Part shown: positions 20,601 to 30,664 of the stretch, piece by piece
Layout of the letters: every line of letters begins with the position of its first letter
Numbering within the stretch: the first letter of the stretch is position 1
Notes under the pieces: generated by a model
What the model was told of the DNA's origin: nothing
The model's input: the letters and a program-made list of their open reading frames with translations, nothing else
Databases searched by the model: none
Program-made: the position numbers and the translations under genes
NCBI RefSeq assembly: GCF_001311845.1
Contig: NZ_BBCC01000016.1
Location: 1 to 63,964, forward strand
Direction: 5' to 3'
Length of the DNA: 63,964 nucleotides
Origin: Desulfosarcina cetonica JCM 12296
GTDB taxonomy: Bacteria; Desulfobacterota; Desulfobacteria; Desulfobacterales; Desulfosarcinaceae

Positions 20601-21351
20601 TTGGAGTGCCTCTTCAATGTTTCCTTTAGCCGGTAGCTTTCCCAGCTACAGTTGATTACATGAGCCTTGTGCGTTACACGATCGAGTAGTGCAGCGGTCA
20701 TGCTTGGATCACCAAATATTTGGGTCCAATCTCCAAATCCCATATTGGTGGTTATCATGACCGGTTTTCTTTCGTGGCGTTCAGCAATATTTGGAAGATC
20801 AGCTGAGCGCCTTCCTTGGAGAAAGGGACATACCCCAGTTCATCAATAATGAGCAGCCCGTAACCGGCATACCGTTTGACCACACGGCCTAAGAGTTTTT
20901 CATCCCTGGCTTCAATGAGTTCATTGGCAAGGCCGCAGCCGGTGACAAAGCGGGCCCTGATTCCCTGCTTGCAGGCTTCCATGCCCAGTGCGGTGGCCAG
21001 GTGGGTTTTGCCGGTGCCGCTTTTACCCACAAAAATAATATTGCGGCTTTTTTTAACGTAATCACAATTTGAAAGCTCCTTCACGAGTCGAACGTCCAGT
21101 TCCGGCGCTGCATCGAACTTGAAGGTCTCCATCGGCTTTAAAATAGGAAATTTGGCTTCCCGTAGACGTCTTTTACGGCCATTCTCCTGGCGGGTCTGAA
21201 CTTCAGCCTCGCTCAGGTTTAAAAGAAATTCCTCATAACTCAGCTGCTCCTGCTTGGCCTGGCGGATCAGGCTTTCCAGGTTGCGGATCATCGTGGACAG
21301 TCGCAATTTTTTGAGATTCTCAATTAAAAGTGCGTTCATCCCTGCATTCAT
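20597..21351 (-). CDS. istB: IstB transposition ATPase, frameshifted in this sequence
   Basis: An AAA+ helper of IS21 transposition, related to DnaC. Walker A is IFVGKSGTGKTHLA and Walker B is LLIIDELGYVPFSKEG. The frame breaks at about 20786 in QLIFQIL. One extra base restores the family continuation ERHERKPVMITTNMGFGDW and TAALLDRVTHKAHV, ending at 20597. About 251 aa repaired, normal for IstB. It overlaps istA by 4 nt (ATGA). Confidence 0.88.
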
Positions 21352-22844
21352 AGAGCACCTCCGATCTGTCCGTAAACGGATATATCCGGAGGCGGCAGGG
21401 TTTGCCAGTTATCCAGGGCTGAAAATGATTGATCGCCCTCTTTATGGATTAAAATATGTTTGACGGACTGACTGGAGCCCGCACCCGATGATAGCGCTGT
21501 CTCGACCGCCGACTCGATATCGTCGGCAGCATGGTCTTTGTAAAGCATTAAAACTGAAACAAAGTCCTTGATGCCTTTGGTATGGCCCTGCTTTTGGCAG
21601 AATTTTTCCAAAAGCCGTTCAAGGCAAAAAGGCCAATTCGGACGCCATTGTCTAATCACGCGGGCCGATTCAAATGCCTGTGGCCGCTGGGCAATGAGCT
21701 CAAGATAATGCTCCGGCAAAAGACTCCATTTGTTGTTACCGAAAAGTCGCCGATGGGAGGCAATCTTCTTACCCCCGTAAAATATCTCAACACGATCGAC
21801 ACGCAACACAACATTGACCTTAAAATAACCATAGGATGACGGCACCGAATACCGATTCTTGTCCACCACCACTGTAGCGTATTTATCCACTTTGCCACCG
21901 GCGGTCTCTACATTGGTGAACGGAATGTCTGGAATGGATAGAAGGTGCTTCTTTTCTTCTTCATACAGCTCATTGACCGTGTGTTCCCTGCCGGCGATCC
22001 GATGGTCGCCATATGCAAGACATTCCTGCAAAAGCTTTTTGTTCAGATCTTCCAGTGAATCGGCGACCGGAACAGGAACCATGTAATTGCGTCGGGCATA
22101 ACCGACCAGGCCCTCGACGCCGCCTTTTTCATGACCTTGACCCCGGTTGCAAAAGCGCGGGACAAAATTGTAGTAACCGCGAAACTTGTCATACGATTCC
22201 TGAAGTATCCGATTTTTGCCACACAATATCTTTTGGACCGCTGTGGTTAAATTGTCATAGATCAGGACCGGAAAAACACCGCCGAAAAATGTGAACCCGC
22301 GTATATGACCGTCAAATAATGCCTGCTGCCGCTCGCAGGGATAACAGCGAACAAAATGCTTGCCGGAGAATTTGGATCGCATGCAAAAGAGCTTGAGCAA
22401 AGTCTCGACGCCTCCTAAAATCGCAAAGCATCGTCCCCAATCAACTTCGCCTTCAACTCCGGCCTGCGGATCTGAGGGAATAAATACCTGCGGTGCACCG
22501 ACTCCCAACCTCAGTTTTGCTTCACGAACATATCGTCTGACGGTCGTCTCCGCACCTTGAAAATCATGCTCCTGCTTGAGACGGCTAAAAACCCGGGCCG
22601 CTGTATGACGCTGCTTTTTTGGCCGTTGTTTATCCTCCTTCAGCCATTGATCGATGATGTTCAGATAGGGACCCAGAACCGGATACGGTTGTTCGACCCT
22701 GGGTTTGTAACCCCGATATTCTCCCCGCAGCACCTTTTTGATTGTATTTTTTGAATGTCCTGTCTCCCTGGCAATTTGTTTTATCTTTTTGCCATAGACT
22801 CGATGCGCTGTCCGAATGTAGCTGTATTGATCCACCTTGAGCAT
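21348..22844 (-). CDS. istA: IstA transposase
   Basis: A 498-aa DDE transposase of the IS21 family. The N-terminal helix-turn-helix is in IKQIARETGHSKNTIKKVL. The first catalytic Asp lies in GEVDWGRCFAIL, the second in PVLIYDNLTTAV, and the Glu in GHEKGGVEGLVGYARRN. Full length and uninterrupted. First gene of the IS operon. Confidence 0.93.
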   Translation of the reverse strand: MLKVDQYSYIRTAHRVYGKKIKQIARETGHSKNTIKKVLRGEYRGYKPRVEQPYPVLGPYLNIIDQWLKEDKQRPKKQRHTAARVFSRLKQEHDFQGAETTVRRYVREAKLRLGVGAPQVFIPSDPQAGVEGEVDWGRCFAILGGVETLLKLFCMRSKFSGKHFVRCYPCERQQALFDGHIRGFTFFGGVFPVLIYDNLTTAVQKILCGKNRILQESYDKFRGYYNFVPRFCNRGQGHEKGGVEGLVGYARRNYMVPVPVADSLEDLNKKLLQECLAYGDHRIAGREHTVNELYEEEKKHLLSIPDIPFTNVETAGGKVDKYATVVVDKNRYSVPSSYGYFKVNVVLRVDRVEIFYGGKKIASHRRLFGNNKWSLLPEHYLELIAQRPQAFESARVIRQWRPNWPFCLERLLEKFCQKQGHTKGIKDFVSVLMLYKDHAADDIESAVETALSSGAGSSQSVKHILIHKEGDQSFSALDNWQTLPPPDISVYGQIGGAL

Positions 22845-23146
22845 TCTCCTTTCTACCTCCAGTCATAGGATTGATGTCTATCAATCCCCTATACCAGAGG
22901 TCCGCTCACGGGGGTCAATTTTGGGTTGTCGTTTTACCGTTCAGGGGGTCAGTTTTAGATTAGCGAAACCAATATTACGACCCAAAGGTTAATTTCTTGA
23001 AAAGAGATGGCCATAAAAATGGTCATTTTTTATAAAAAAAAATTGTATAATTTTTGTCTGACTCTGCTCGGAAACCCGCAGAAAATAGACCGTGAACAAA
23101 CCGTGAAAAGTCAGACAAGCCCTTTGATTTAGTTGTTTTTTCTGGT

Positions 23147-23185
23147 GATTTGCAATCCGCTGCATAGCCACTCTGCCACCGCGCC
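23147..23185 (-). tRNA. Partial tRNA-Cys (5' half only), candidate attachment site
   Basis: On the minus strand, 39 nt match the 5' half of a tRNA-Cys: acceptor strand GGCGCGG, D arm, and anticodon loop TTGCAAA (GCA). It then diverges two nucleotides into the 3' anticodon strand, and no 3' half follows. It lies 39 nt past the end of the tyrosine integrase gene, the usual place for attP/attL. It is best read as an attachment-site mimic carried by the element rather than a working tRNA. Confidence 0.6.
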
Positions 23186-23223
23186 TTAAGGCTTGTATAC
23201 TCTGGCTTTCCGCGTATATTGAA

Positions 23224-24372
23224 TCATTTTGTCTGACTCGTTTGTCTGACTTTTTGTCTGACTCTGTCTATTTTCGCAACACCACGGTTAGCCAATTCTT
23301 CGTTGCGGATTTCTAAATAATGACGATCCAGCATAGAGTCAACTGTTTTCATGCTGTGGCCAGTCATTGCGCTTATTATGTTCTTATTTAATTCATTCTC
23401 ATAAAGATAGTAAACCTGAGAGTGACGCAGGTGCGCATAGACATATCCTTCCAATCCGATGCAATCGCAAATCTCGCGGATTTTTTGAGCAAGCGAACGA
23501 TATTGCCATGGTCGTTTGGTGTTTTCGTTGATGAATAAAAACATCTGGCTTAGCGAATGAAATTCTTTATATCTGGAAGTTAGTTTCTTTGTTGCATTAA
23601 ACTTGACCTTCTTTCCGGTCTTTTGTTGGATGTAAATCAGCTTTCCATCCATGTAATCAACACTATGACGCATCTTAATGACATCGGCTTGTCTTTGCGC
23701 TGTCTCTATACCCGTTAGAACTATAGAACCGACAGAGTGTAAGCCTCTCTTATCAGCTTCCTCAACGAAAGCATCTATGTCCTTCTGGCTCCAGATGTGG
23801 ATTTTTTTCTTCTCTGCCCGTTTCACCGCTTTGAGCTTTATGTTTTCCGCAAGATTTGTTTCGACATATCCCTCACGAATTGCCATCTGATACAGGATAA
23901 CGAGTACAGTTCGTGCATATTTTTGTCGCCTATAAGCATCCCGCCAATTCTCTATTATCCATGCATATAGCGACTTTGTTGTCAGTTTTGATATATGAGG
24001 ATGTCCAGCCCTGAAAGACCACTCATTAATTTTATTCAGAAATATGTTATAGTCTGATTTTGTCCTGTCAGTTAGCGATGTCCAGAATACGCTATCTTTG
24101 TATTTCTTTATGATATCAGGGAAACTGCCTTCCTTAATCCGTATATCTATACCTGTTTCGTGTCTAAACCGGAAAGCCTCATAATCGCCATATGTTTCAT
24201 TGGCTCTTTTTATAATTTCTTCTGCAGGGGTTTTTCCTGTGCGGCCAAGGTGTATTGTAGCAGGCCATTTATCCGGCCTGTCCTTAGGATGAGGCATAAA
24301 ATAGACATCGCAATAATTCTTGCGCTTCTTAACCTGACAATGAGGCGGTAATTTTGTTTTCAAATTAGCCAT
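23224..24372 (-). CDS. Tyrosine recombinase (phage/island-type integrase)
   Basis: About 382 aa. The catalytic domain shows TAQRQADVIKMR (first Arg), the beta-hairpin Lys in IQQKTGKKVKF, HLRHS (HxxR), MTGHSMKTVD and the nucleophile region DRHYLEIRNEE. An N-terminal SAM-like core-binding domain precedes. ATG 24372 (MANLKTKLPP) is chosen over 24396. It overlaps the upstream helix-turn-helix gene by 8 nt. It is a second integration module inside the element, next to a tRNA-Cys 5' half, and not the enzyme adjacent to the element ends. Confidence 0.88.
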   Translation of the reverse strand: MANLKTKLPPHCQVKKRKNYCDVYFMPHPKDRPDKWPATIHLGRTGKTPAEEIIKRANETYGDYEAFRFRHETGIDIRIKEGSFPDIIKKYKDSVFWTSLTDRTKSDYNIFLNKINEWSFRAGHPHISKLTTKSLYAWIIENWRDAYRRQKYARTVLVILYQMAIREGYVETNLAENIKLKAVKRAEKKKIHIWSQKDIDAFVEEADKRGLHSVGSIVLTGIETAQRQADVIKMRHSVDYMDGKLIYIQQKTGKKVKFNATKKLTSRYKEFHSLSQMFLFINENTKRPWQYRSLAQKIREICDCIGLEGYVYAHLRHSQVYYLYENELNKNIISAMTGHSMKTVDSMLDRHYLEIRNEELANRGVAKIDRVRQKVRQTSQTK

Positions 24373-24604
24373 GTATTGCATCATAAAATGGATCATCGCT
24401 GTTGTCTAGAAAACCAAGAGCTTCATATACTGCTTTCCCCTGGTAAATATTTCCGTATTTACGTGTGTAGAATAGGGGTTTTGGAAATCGTTTTTTCGAT
24501 TTCCAAGAACTTAATGTGCTTTTTGACAGGCCAGATAGATCGAGAACTTCCTGCTCGGTCAGGCGTGGTGGCGGTGTTTGTGATCTACATGATTCCGGTA
24601 ACAT
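24365..24604 (-). CDS. AlpA/excisionase-like helix-turn-helix protein
   Basis: A 79-aa MerR-like/AlpA-type DNA-binding protein: LTEQEVLDLSGLSKSTLSSW followed by KKRFPKPLFYTRK. Such proteins act as excisionases or regulators beside tyrosine integrases. It overlaps the integrase start by 8 nt and the next AlpA-like gene by 1 nt, forming a three-gene recombination operon. Confidence 0.65.
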   Translation of the reverse strand: MLPESCRSQTPPPRLTEQEVLDLSGLSKSTLSSWKSKKRFPKPLFYTRKYGNIYQGKAVYEALGFLDNSDDPFYDAIHG

Positions 24605-24837
24605 TACGCACCTCCATTTTCAGGCTTAAAGCTTTCCTGCAGATAGGTATGCGGACTTTTGATCCATTCATGCAGGTCTTTCAGATAAAAAGCCTTACGG
24701 ATCGCATTGTTCCTGTTAGACAGTTTGTATGGTTTTGGGAATGTACCGCGAGCTATACGGCGGTTGATCTCCTGGCGAGAGATACCGCATAAGCGAACAG
24801 CCAGCTTAATAGGAATTAAAGCATTGCTCTGGATCAT
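24604..24837 (-). CDS. AlpA-family regulator
   Basis: A 77-aa DNA-binding protein with the AlpA signature: IPIKLAVRLCGISRQEINRR (helix-turn-helix), then GTFPKPYKLSNRNNAIRKAF and YLKDLHEWI. It is the first gene of the operon with the second AlpA-like protein and the tyrosine integrase, so likely an excisionase/activator. Confidence 0.75.
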   Translation of the reverse strand: MIQSNALIPIKLAVRLCGISRQEINRRIARGTFPKPYKLSNRNNAIRKAFYLKDLHEWIKSPHTYLQESFKPENGGA

Positions 24838-25390
24838 GAGGCAGCAGTTACCTCAGCCTCAAAATCCTTTTTAATGCTTATTCCGTTCAAAAACCTATTC
24901 ATGGGGCAAATCCTTTCATAAGATATCGTTGCGGCCATCTGCCGCATTCTCATATTTGCGCCCATGATTAGAATAGAGGCGTAATCGCGTAACCAGCTTC
25001 GTGGTTCCTGCAATCTTAAAGAAACCGCGCCTCTACCCTTAAGGGTACGCCCAGTTTCCTAATAAACCGTTAATTGCCGCCTTAAATCTGTTGCTCAGAG
25101 CTGGTTCCCGAGCGCTTTGTTTGCTGCACCTGCGAGTATGACATGACATCGCCTTTTGTCATCAAGAACGTATAAGAGGTCATTTCGGACCTTTTGACGT
25201 GAACGCTACCCGACAGGTGCTCCGCATCAAATAATTTTTCCCGTAAGCGCGACCAGGGCGCAAACGCACCGGGTCTTGCTAACGGTCCCCCACAAAATAT
25301 TTTGACGCGGAGCCGATCTCCTGACGGGTGATCGCTGTTCACAAGGCCGAAATCCCTCGGTTCTTGAAACAAGCAAAAGGAGATTTAATC
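24838..25390. other. Gene-free stretch between the integrase operon and small gene at 25391
   Basis: About 550 nt. It should contain the promoter of the leftward integrase operon and of the rightward small gene. An open minus-strand frame at 25082-25372 has no protein-like composition and no ribosome site, so it is not called. No RNA gene is recognised. Confidence 0.3.
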
Positions 25391-25621
25391 ATGTCAACTC
25401 AGGATAAAACGCAAAACGAAAACGCCAAAACGAAACCCACTCATAACCTTCGCAAAATGGTAGGTTACGGCAAGCAGGCTCATTTCGAAACCATCGGGGT
25501 TGCCTGGTCACGCGAAGACGGCGGATTCTACGTAAAGCTGCACGGCACTCAAATCATTGATAGCGGATTTTACGCCGTTCCTGTCAATAACAGCTTTACT
25601 GAAGATGAAAGAGGCGAATAG
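25391..25621 (+). CDS. Small mobile-element-associated protein
   Basis: A 76-aa protein: an N-terminal polar tail (MSTQDKTQNENAKTKPTHNL), then a compact beta-rich part (HFETIGVAWSREDGGFYVKL). AAAGGAG lies 9 nt before ATG 25391. Similar short proteins with an IG.AW...DG.G..L core are common on proteobacterial plasmids and islands. Function unknown. Confidence 0.6.
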   Translation: MSTQDKTQNENAKTKPTHNLRKMVGYGKQAHFETIGVAWSREDGGFYVKLHGTQIIDSGFYAVPVNNSFTEDERGE

Positions 25622-25709
25622 GCTGGCCTAATACCAAAGCTAATCAATTCCTGCACCGTCACCATGGTGCAGGTTTATTGTCAAAATCAGATGAAGCGCT
25701 TGTTTGTTT

Positions 25710-27553
25710 TTAGTCTTTCTTTTGAGGGGTTAGGAGAACACAAGGGTTCACTCTTGGAGTGAGAATGGTCGTGCGCTGCTTTGCACGGGTAATGCTGACA
25801 CGAAAATTCTGCCGCGTTTGATCATCGATGTTCTCACGGATGTTGCCCCGCACAATCCGATTAGGATTTGCGGCGATCTTACGCCCGGAAAACACAGGCC
25901 AGCCCTCAAATATGATCACCTCATCGAATTGTTTACCTTTCGCTTTGTGCATGTTCATAACGACCACACCTGATTCTGGTTTGGAATTGGTTGAAAAATG
26001 CTCATGGACGAAGGCTTGTCGGACAATATCTAAACCGTCTTCGTATCGTCCTTTATCGCGCCAGTTCTGCGACAAAGCTTCGCGAAGCTGTGTCCCTCGG
26101 TCCAACAGACGGATATTTCGAGCTTCAGCAGCAATTTCGTTTAGTCGTTTACAGTCAGCATTTTCCAGGTGCTTTCGTACAGTGATCCAGTCTTTGTCAG
26201 GATTGCCAATCATGACAAGATCGTGGGACGCTTTATAGGCTGCTTCAATTGGTAAATGAATACATCTCTTAGGAACACTTTTGCTGGCTTCATAACATTC
26301 GACAACTTTTTGGTAAGCCGCAGATATGCGCGCCGCTTCTTGAAGACTGGTCTTGGTAGGGGTATCACCACCTTTGCCTCTGTAATAGCTGCAGATCAGT
26401 CTAACAAACTCGGCGACATCGCCCCCACCACCGTGACTTTGCAGTATGTAAGCGATGATTTCGGCAGCAAGGATAGCGGCTTCCATATCGACGGCTGCAT
26501 GATGCCCGATCTTTGGTAGTTTACCCTGCGGTTCGCGAAAAGCGTCTGATACAGTGCGAGTCATGCGCTTTGTAGGAACGAGGATCGCCAATGACCAGTC
26601 TTTCGGGCCATTATCGATCAGTCGCTTCCTTGCCTGCAAGGTTGCGGTAACCACTTTGGTAATCGCCTGATTCTGATTCGCCTCGAACAGGTCAAAATGT
26701 ACACCGTTATAGTTTTGCTTTGTAAACCTTCCTTTTAGAATGTCGTTCCCAAAATGAGCAATGTCTGTTCCTTTGCTGCGGTGATTTTCATTGCTAAGAT
26801 CAAATTCAGAAGGTGCGAACTCATCCTTGAAATGTTGGAGCGTTTGGGATCTGCGCCGATAAAGTCGAAAATTCGTTGTTCAGGATCTGCCAACGCTACT
26901 AGTTGGCTGTCACGCCCTAGCGCCTGGATGACACGCCATTGATCAGGCGCTGTGTCTTGGAACTCGTCGAGTATGATAACTGGATAAGCGTTTGAGATCA
27001 GTCGCCTGATTTTGTTACTTCCGTGGAGCAATACACCGGCAAACTCTGCAAACAGGTCAAAACAAACCATTCCTTCTTCGGCAGCGAGGCGTCGCCGCTC
27101 ATCATACTCACGTTGATTTTTCTCTTCCCCCTCTTTTTTCGTTAGTTTGTCGTCCGTTTTGTATTCATTCCTTATGTCGCACAGGGCCACGGCTTCATTG
27201 GGTGGTGTCAGGATGGCCAAACGACGTGGCAGACCGAGTAAATATCCGTGGGCCTTTATAAGCCGCCAGAAAAAGGCGTGATAGGTATCGACGTCGATAT
27301 GACGCTTAATCTCAGGGGTAATCTCATCTTCTTCAGCGATGGCTTCGAGCACCCTTGACACTGTCGCCCGCGCGAAGCTTAAAAATAAAACGAGTTGACC
27401 ACCCCTCAAGCCCTCTTTGACGATCTTTCCTGCCTTCAGGATGGATATGGTTGTTTTGCCGGAACCGGGACCGCCCTTTACGAGCATGTGCCCATTAGCA
27501 CCCAGGACTTCCTTTTGTTTGTCCGTTAGATCAAACGCCACTTTGAGTCCCAT
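25710..27553 (-). CDS. gajB: GajB-like UvrD-family helicase (Gabija defence), frameshifted in this sequence
   Basis: A superfamily 1 helicase of about 614 aa once repaired. Walker A is KGGPGSGKTTIS, Walker B is VIILDEFQDTAPDQW, motif III is LVALADPEQRIFDF, motif V is VVVMNMHKAKGKQFDEV and motif VI is VSITRAKQRTTIL. The frame breaks at about 26837; one C added to the CC joins GADPKRS to QHFKDEFAPSEFDLSNENHR. It overlaps the end of the upstream OLD nuclease gene by 23 nt, the arrangement of Gabija pairs, in which GajB senses DNA ends or nucleotide state and works with GajA. Confidence 0.82.
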
Positions 27554-29506
27554 TATCTGAAGGTTGAGGTGGGTTCGCGTCAGTTTCTGTCATTGTGTCA
27601 TCAGACTCCTGTTGATCCTCTGCAGCGGCCTCTTCGGGAGACGGCTGCAACAATTCTCGGATGCGAATGCACGTTTCTCGCATCCATTCTGGAATCTCAT
27701 CCTCAGTACATTGCGCTAAAAAATCTGCGAGGCCCCAATTACCCTTTGCCCAGCAGAAATAATCGCAAACTGCGTTCACAACATCCGCTTTCGGATCAGG
27801 ATATTTTTGAAGAATATGCTGTGGCCATGTCAGCAAGTCTGCAAACGTTCGAGAGCATCAGCCGTTGTGTTCCTTAATACGAGGTCTTCAATACCATTCT
27901 CGACATGCATAAAAAGCTCATCGACCTGGGCTTTTATTGCGGATTCATTAGCCGTGGTTTGCTTATCGCATACGGCGTAAACTGTTTTTCCTAATCCGCG
28001 ATATAGCCCACCCAAGTCAGCGATCTGCGATTCTGTTCCGGCATTGATTGTGCAGATACCGAGCGCTTCCAAGGAACTGTATTTAGTTGGAGCTAAAATT
28101 GCGAGACGGCGGGCTACCACCGGGAAAGCGCTAGCTTCGGTGGCCCCTTCAGCAAGCAATATGCGGCGAGACAGCAAACCTTCACAAAATCGTGTTCGGA
28201 ATTCCTGTCTATATCGTTTGTGCTTTACGCTTTCCGGCAGATTGACAGATGCTTGCGTAAGTAGTCCCTCGTCAGACCGTGATAAAACAAGTGTCTGATC
28301 GACATCGAATTCTTCCAAAACATATGGTGAGTGCGATGTAAACATGGATTGAGCGGATAAGTTTCTTATCTCATGGACAATGCGCTTCTGCGCATAGGGC
28401 GGGATTGCGGTTTCTGGTTCCTCCATGGCGAAAATGACGTTTTGCTTATCTTCAGCAATCTGAGACAGCATTGCCAGCACCAGCATATTGATCGTGCCGG
28501 TCCCTTGCCGGAAGTAGGGTGCAGCATGAGGGCCCTCTCCTGTTGCCACAAAGGCGGTAATGACTTTTCTGAGATGTTCGCGAGTCAAAGCCGAAACGCG
28601 CAAATGTGGTTCGACACCCCATTCCTTTGGTACGTACTTTTTGAGCGCTGTATTGATACTTTGCAGGACGCCGGTAATCCCCAGCTCCGGTGCGCTTGCG
28701 ACATCAAATGAAGCCAGGCCATTGATGGTGGATTCCCACATCTGTGGTCTGATTTCTTTCAGCCTCAGAATGATATCCAGCAGGCTACCATGTTCCAGAC
28801 TGAGGGCGCGACTTCCGGTGCGCAAGCTCCTCAGATACAAAAAGCCGCAAAATTGCTTATCACGACGTCCAAAAAATTGAGGGTTTCCGCCTTCTTCAAG
28901 ACTGCGTGCGAAATAGGTATTGCCGTCGAAGTCATCTTCATCGAATACATAGTTTCCGATAAAAGTTACACGCAAAGCTTCAACAATAGCCTCTTGATCA
29001 ACGCCTTCAACATCTGGGTCTGTATAGAATGTCCCGTTACCTGTATTCCACCACTCAATGTAATCACGAAAATGCGCCTTCTGTTCATCGGACAAGCCCG
29101 TGATGGTCGCTTCGATCTTTATCTTGACTGTCTCAGGTTCCGCATCTTCCTGAACTTCAGTGGCAGGCGCATCTTCAGTATCTGTGGTTTCGTCCACTGG
29201 AACTTCATCAGTAGCTTCCTCAGTTCCGATAGTCACAGCCTCTGCGGCCGCTACTGGTGCCGTTTGGGATTCATCCGATCCAGGGATATAGAAATATTGA
29301 CCGACGTAAAAATCATGTTCATCAATTGGGGGGCGACGTCGCAGCCGATCTGGTCCAAGGACAAGGTCAATCGCTTCAAAAATAGTTGATTTACCGGTAT
29401 TATTATCGCCAATGAGCACCAAGTGATCAGGGAATTTTATTTCTGCTGATTTAATCCCTCTGAAATTCTCTATTGTTAAATAGCTTATTTTCAATGTTCC
29501 CTCCAA
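27531..29506 (-). CDS. gajA: GajA-like OLD-family ATPase/TOPRIM nuclease (Gabija defence), frameshifted in this sequence
   Basis: About 658 aa. The N-terminal ABC-type ATPase has Walker A LIGDNNTGKST, signature region FRQGTGTINMLVLAML, Walker B VIFAMEEPETAI and the His switch TSHSPYVLEEF. The C-terminal TOPRIM nuclease starts ILLAEGATEASAFPVVARRL. An acidic insertion at about residues 78-130 is unusual. Near the end the frame breaks at about 27836; one T restores ERLQTLLTWPQHILQKYPDP. Paired with the helicase, it matches class 2 OLD/Gabija systems, which nick phage DNA when nucleotides drop. The ATPase could also be a non-Gabija OLD; pairing favours Gabija. Confidence 0.82.
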
Positions 29507-29635
29507 TGCTTGAGATAGATTTGTCCCATCTATTGGGAGGCTTCCTTTAAATTTTAGAATATAGATTACGGTTACATATCGTAGCAGTATACTATTTCCC
29601 CATCAACCTATGATCGTTCGCTAACAAAAAACAAG

Positions 29636-30475
29636 AACGGCCTTTTCCCCCGGACGGTTTTCATCCTTTGTTCCGGTGTCACGCCGGAAAACCGGTCCGG
29701 CCACTAGAACCCACCCCATGACCTGCGCGGCTTCCCGCTGCGGCCATACCGTCTGCTTTTGAGATACAAAAGCGCAGCTTTTCCGTCAGGAGGCTCAAGC
29801 AGACGGTTTTGCAGGCAGCGGCTGGTCAAAGTGCCCGAAAATGGTCAGATCGGCATTATGCGTTTAAATTTGACAGGTGGCAGGCTTTATATCTAAAGTC
29901 CCGATATCCAGCGCAGGGCATATGTCGGTGGGTTCCGTCATCGCACAAAATGCACCGGTTCTGACGCTCAATTAGCAGGCGCAGCAATAGTTCCGCTATT
30001 GGTAAGAGGTGCGGCTGTGATGACCGCAAGATGTGTGCGTGTAGTACAAAATCGGAGATTTTTCCCCACAAGCACCATCTTGGCAAGGGAGATTGCTGTC
30101 GCTCTCCCGTTGCATCCCTCTTGACCGCTCTAAGCCTCAGAGCCAATTAAAATGTGTCTCTGAAGGCAAGAGCGTTTGGCACATCGAGGCAAGATCATCC
30201 TCAATGCACCACAAACGTCTGGCCGTTTGATCACCACTTAAGGGAGCCTCCGAGCTGCCCCTAAGAACTCCATGGCCAAGGGCGATATTTCGATTATCCC
30301 CTTGTATCCCCTTCGACCAACCGTGCGCCGATTGGATGCCGTGAACATGTCGCTGTTCAATCACGACCAACCCTGCGCGGATTGGATGGGCGTGAGCGTT
30401 TCACCGCTCAATCACGACCACTGTTTCGCCAGTGGATGACGACCAGGGAAGCCCCTGGAGGCGTACTATACCACC
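29636..30475. ncRNA. Candidate large structured RNA (~840 nt)
   Basis: A gene-free region packed with nested inverted repeats. CCGGACGGTT (29650-29659) pairs with AACC-G-GTCCGG (29690-29700) around a second stem, TTCCGG/CCGGAA. CCGCTGC (29735-29741) pairs with GCAGCGG (29815-29821), enclosing a perfect 11-bp stem ACCGTCTGCTT/AAGCAGACGGT (29748-29758, 29797-29807). A string of small hairpins at 30311-30460 closes it. Frames are short and not protein-like. The size resembles large ornate RNAs of mobile elements (GOLLD, ROOL), but I cannot assign a family or strand. Confidence 0.45.
30316..30460. repeat. Tandem ~50-bp units, each a pair of hairpins
   Basis: The unit GACCAACC-(N)-GATTGGATG followed by GTGA(A/G)C(A/G)-(N)-(T/C)G(T/C)TCAATCAC occurs twice. 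Two shorter hairpins, each opening with GACCA, follow (CCACTG/CAGTGG and CCAGGG/CCCTGG). The loops differ while the stems are kept, which points to RNA or cruciform structure. It forms the 3' (plus-strand) part of the candidate structured RNA. Confidence 0.55.
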
Positions 30476-30664
30476 ATGTAGCACTATTCTCATGATCCAG
30501 ATTTATGGTTGTTGAATATCTAAAAATTTAGTAATAACTGGTATTTATCATTTAATGGGAAAATGCCCGTAAAATAACCAATAATTACGATTGATAACAG
30601 CATCTAAAAAGTGGGTTATTGAACGTTGAACCAAAACTAAAAAATGTGGAATTAGGGACAATTA

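Larger units (their letters stand above)
20181..22963 (-). mobile_element. IS21-family insertion sequence with passenger gene
   Basis: Contains istA, istB and a third gene. Both ends carry related multi-part terminal repeats with TGACCCC and GACAACCC segments followed by TTGACCCCC (left 20181-20228, right about 22907-22963 in inverse orientation). The same 6 bp, CGAAAC, flank both sides (20175-20180 and 22964-22969), a probable target duplication. About 2.78 kb. Confidence 0.8.

Noticed and set aside
23147-23185. Functional tRNA-Cys
   Set aside because: Sequence leaves the tRNA consensus two nucleotides into the 3' anticodon strand; no T arm or acceptor 3' strand follows.
25082-25372. 96-codon minus-strand frame
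   Set aside because: No ribosome site, Pro/Arg-rich random composition, and overlaps the leader of the supported small gene at 25391.
30316-30460. CRISPR-like repeat array
   Set aside because: Only two full units, the intervening sequence is itself palindromic, and no cas gene is present; it fits structured RNA better.
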